Assembly: GCF_016027715.1 (NCBI RefSeq)
Contig: NZ_CP065691.1
Location: 62,001-126,000, forward strand
Length of the DNA: 64,000 nt
Direction of reading: 5' to 3'
From: Lactococcus garvieae
GTDB lineage: Bacteria > Bacillota > Bacilli > Lactobacillales > Streptococcaceae
Shown here one piece after another: positions 63,068-64,000 of the stretch. The number at the start of each line of letters is the position of its first letter. Within the stretch, counting starts at the first letter, position 1. The position numbers and the translations under genes were made by a program. The notes beneath the pieces were generated by a model, which searched no databases, was not told the DNA's origin, and worked only from the letters and a program-made list of their open reading frames with translations.

Positions 63068-63120
63068 AGCCCCAAAAGCCCCAAAAGCCCCAAAAGCCTA
63101 GTGCCTTGGGGCTTTTTTTT
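63068..63120 (+). terminator. dnaK terminator with triplicated 5' arm
   Basis: Three tandem copies of AGCCCCAAA (63068-63094) precede a single 3' arm CTTGGGGCTTTTTTTT (63104 onward). Any of the three copies could pair with that arm. Confidence 0.75.
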
Positions 63121-63225
63121 ATTTTTCGTATTTCTATGAAAAGCATTTCATTTGTGTTCAATAATATAAAATAGGATAATAAAAATAACAAAGAGGCTCT
63201 ATCTATAAAAGAAAGGAGATTGCTA

Positions 63226-63624
63226 ATGCTTAAAATTTACACAATCTCCTCTAATCAGGAGACAAAAGAAGCAGAAAGTTGGTTGTATTCGCATAAAATT
63301 AAATTTGTGGAAATCGATATTTTATCACAAGTAATTTCTTCCGAAGAGATTTTACAGATTATTTCTTTAACAGAGAATGGTTTGGAAGAAATTATTTCTA
63401 GAGAAACGCGAGCTTTTAGCCGGTTGAATATTGATCTCAACTATTTAATGTTAGAAGAATTTATGGAGTTAATAGAGGAAAATGCCACACTTCTAAAAGT
63501 ACCTCTAATTCTTGATGAAAAACAACTGCAGGTAGGTTTTGATAAAGAGAAGATGCAAAAGTTTTTGGAGAAACCAACTGTTAAGATTAATAACTTAGAG
63601 TCCCAAGAAACGCAGACAGGTTAG
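63226..63624 (+). CDS. Spx-like regulator lacking the CXXC redox switch
   Basis: 132 residues, identical in length to SpxA at the left end of the window and alignable throughout (KIYTISSNQETKEAESWL against TIYTAPSCTSCKKAKTWL). C10 and C13 are N10 and T13, and R92 of the RPI motif is V. G52, the alpha-CTD contact in Spx, is kept. It may bind RNA polymerase without sensing disulfide stress or compete with active Spx proteins. ATG 63226 follows GAAAGGAG. A TTG at 63220 is in frame but too close to the site. Confidence 0.82.
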   Translation: MLKIYTISSNQETKEAESWLYSHKIKFVEIDILSQVISSEEILQIISLTENGLEEIISRETRAFSRLNIDLNYLMLEEFMELIEENATLLKVPLILDEKQLQVGFDKEKMQKFLEKPTVKINNLESQETQTG

Positions 63625-63637
63625 CCTCTTTCACTCA

Positions 63638-63672
63638 AAGACTTAAGGTAGGATTACCTTGAGTCTTTTTTT
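63638..63672 (+). terminator. Terminator of the Spx-like gene
   Basis: AAGACTTAAGGTA and TACCTTGAGTCTT pair around GGAT with one G-U and run into a T-stretch. Confidence 0.8.
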
Positions 63673-63676
63673 AAAT

Positions 63677-63722
63677 GAAAATGGTAGTTTTTGGTTGACT
63701 TTGAACGAAAATGGTGTATAAT
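63677..63722 (+). promoter_or_regulatory. Promoter and direct repeat before the DeoR-type gene
   Basis: TTGACT (63695-63700), 16 bases, TATAAT (63717-63722). GAAAATGGT occurs at 63677-63685 and 63707-63715, 30 bases apart, flanking the -35 box, as expected for an autoregulatory operator. Confidence 0.55.
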
Positions 63723-63756
63723 ATAAAATGTAAACGAATTCAGAAGGAGAGAGCGA

Positions 63757-64000
63757 ATGTTAGCGACAGAGCGTAAGGAAAAAATACTTGCTTTACTAAA
63801 AGAGCAAAGAGCTGCAACTTTAGAGGAACTTTCTACTGTAACAGAGGCTTCTGTTTCTACTTTAAGAAGGGATTTGAATGAACTCGAAGAAGAGAACTTC
63901 TTACGCCGTGTACACGGTGGTGCGGAACTGCAGCAAGATTTTTCGGAAGAACTTTCGATTTTGGAAAAATCTTCCAAAAACGTTCAAGAAAAAGAAAAAA
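63757..64000 (+). CDS. DeoR family transcriptional repressor, N-terminal part
   Basis: 81 codons are visible before the window ends. The DeoR-type winged helix is clear: ERKEKILALLKEQRAATLEEL, then VSTLRRDLNELEEENFLRRVHGGA. These repress sugar operons and respond to a phosphorylated sugar. FruR, LacR or GlpR-like proteins are all possible. AGAAGGAGAG precedes the ATG. Confidence 0.85.
   Translation, partial: MLATERKEKILALLKEQRAATLEELSTVTEASVSTLRRDLNELEEENFLRRVHGGAELQQDFSEELSILEKSSKNVQEKEK

Overview
The window looks like a chromosomal segment of a Lactococcus, possibly of the L. garvieae group. Reasons are the low-GC base composition, a lysine-type murE, an EstA tributyrin esterase, an hrcA-grpE-dnaK operon without dnaJ, an ATP synthase operon in the order c-a-b-delta-alpha-gamma-beta-epsilon without atpI, and the streptococcal/lactococcal block mecA-rgpG-sufCDSUB. 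The genus assignment is fairly safe. The species is a guess from protein resemblance recalled without a search. Almost everything is conserved housekeeping DNA. I see no tRNA, rRNA, CRISPR array, prophage or intact insertion sequence.

Layout. 1-5.5 kb: spxA, then tatD-rnmV-ABC exporter, then rsmA and a uracil-DNA glycosylase-like gene. 5.5-16 kb: a GNAT gene, an AI-2E family permease, a CorC/HlyC protein, an MFS exporter, pflA, ppaC-DUF1803-pepT and a YjeM-like permease. 16-21.5 kb: murE (minus) and murJ/ytgP (plus), separated by a small accessory cassette made of an Rgg-type regulator, micro-ORFs and a membrane protein. 21.5-31.6 kb: pepO-atl, then rpoB and rpoC with unusually structured non-coding DNA before and between them. 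31.6-40 kb: a lipid kinase, mecA, rgpG and the sufCDSUB iron-sulfur operon. 40-47.7 kb: a YjbR-like gene, an ABC-F protein, an ion permease, comEA-comEC and estA. 47.7-54.3 kb: the ATP synthase operon. 54.4-56.4 kb: two lineage-specific genes, one a proline-rich exported protein. 56.4-59.4 kb: an L-2-hydroxyacid dehydrogenase, a phosphoglycerate mutase-like gene, a DD-carboxypeptidase and a small membrane protein. 59.4-63.1 kb: the HrcA/CIRCE-controlled hrcA-grpE-dnaK operon. 63.2-64 kb: a second Spx-like gene lacking the CXXC switch, then the start of a DeoR-family repressor cut by the window edge.

Themes. Promoters are dominated by extended -10 elements (TGnTATAAT or TGnTAAAAT). Four genes (tatD, rsmA, murJ, lipid kinase) have a -10 box exactly six bases before the ATG and so look leaderless. 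TTG start codons cluster in core genes (murE, rpoB, rpoC, atpA, atpD). The most interesting candidates are the Rgg cassette between murE and murJ, a closed multi-helix leader upstream of murE, a Rho-independent terminator lying inside the first codons of the DUF1803 gene, a short structured RNA upstream of rpoB, a 309-base structured rpoB-rpoC spacer, and the CXXC-less Spx paralogue.
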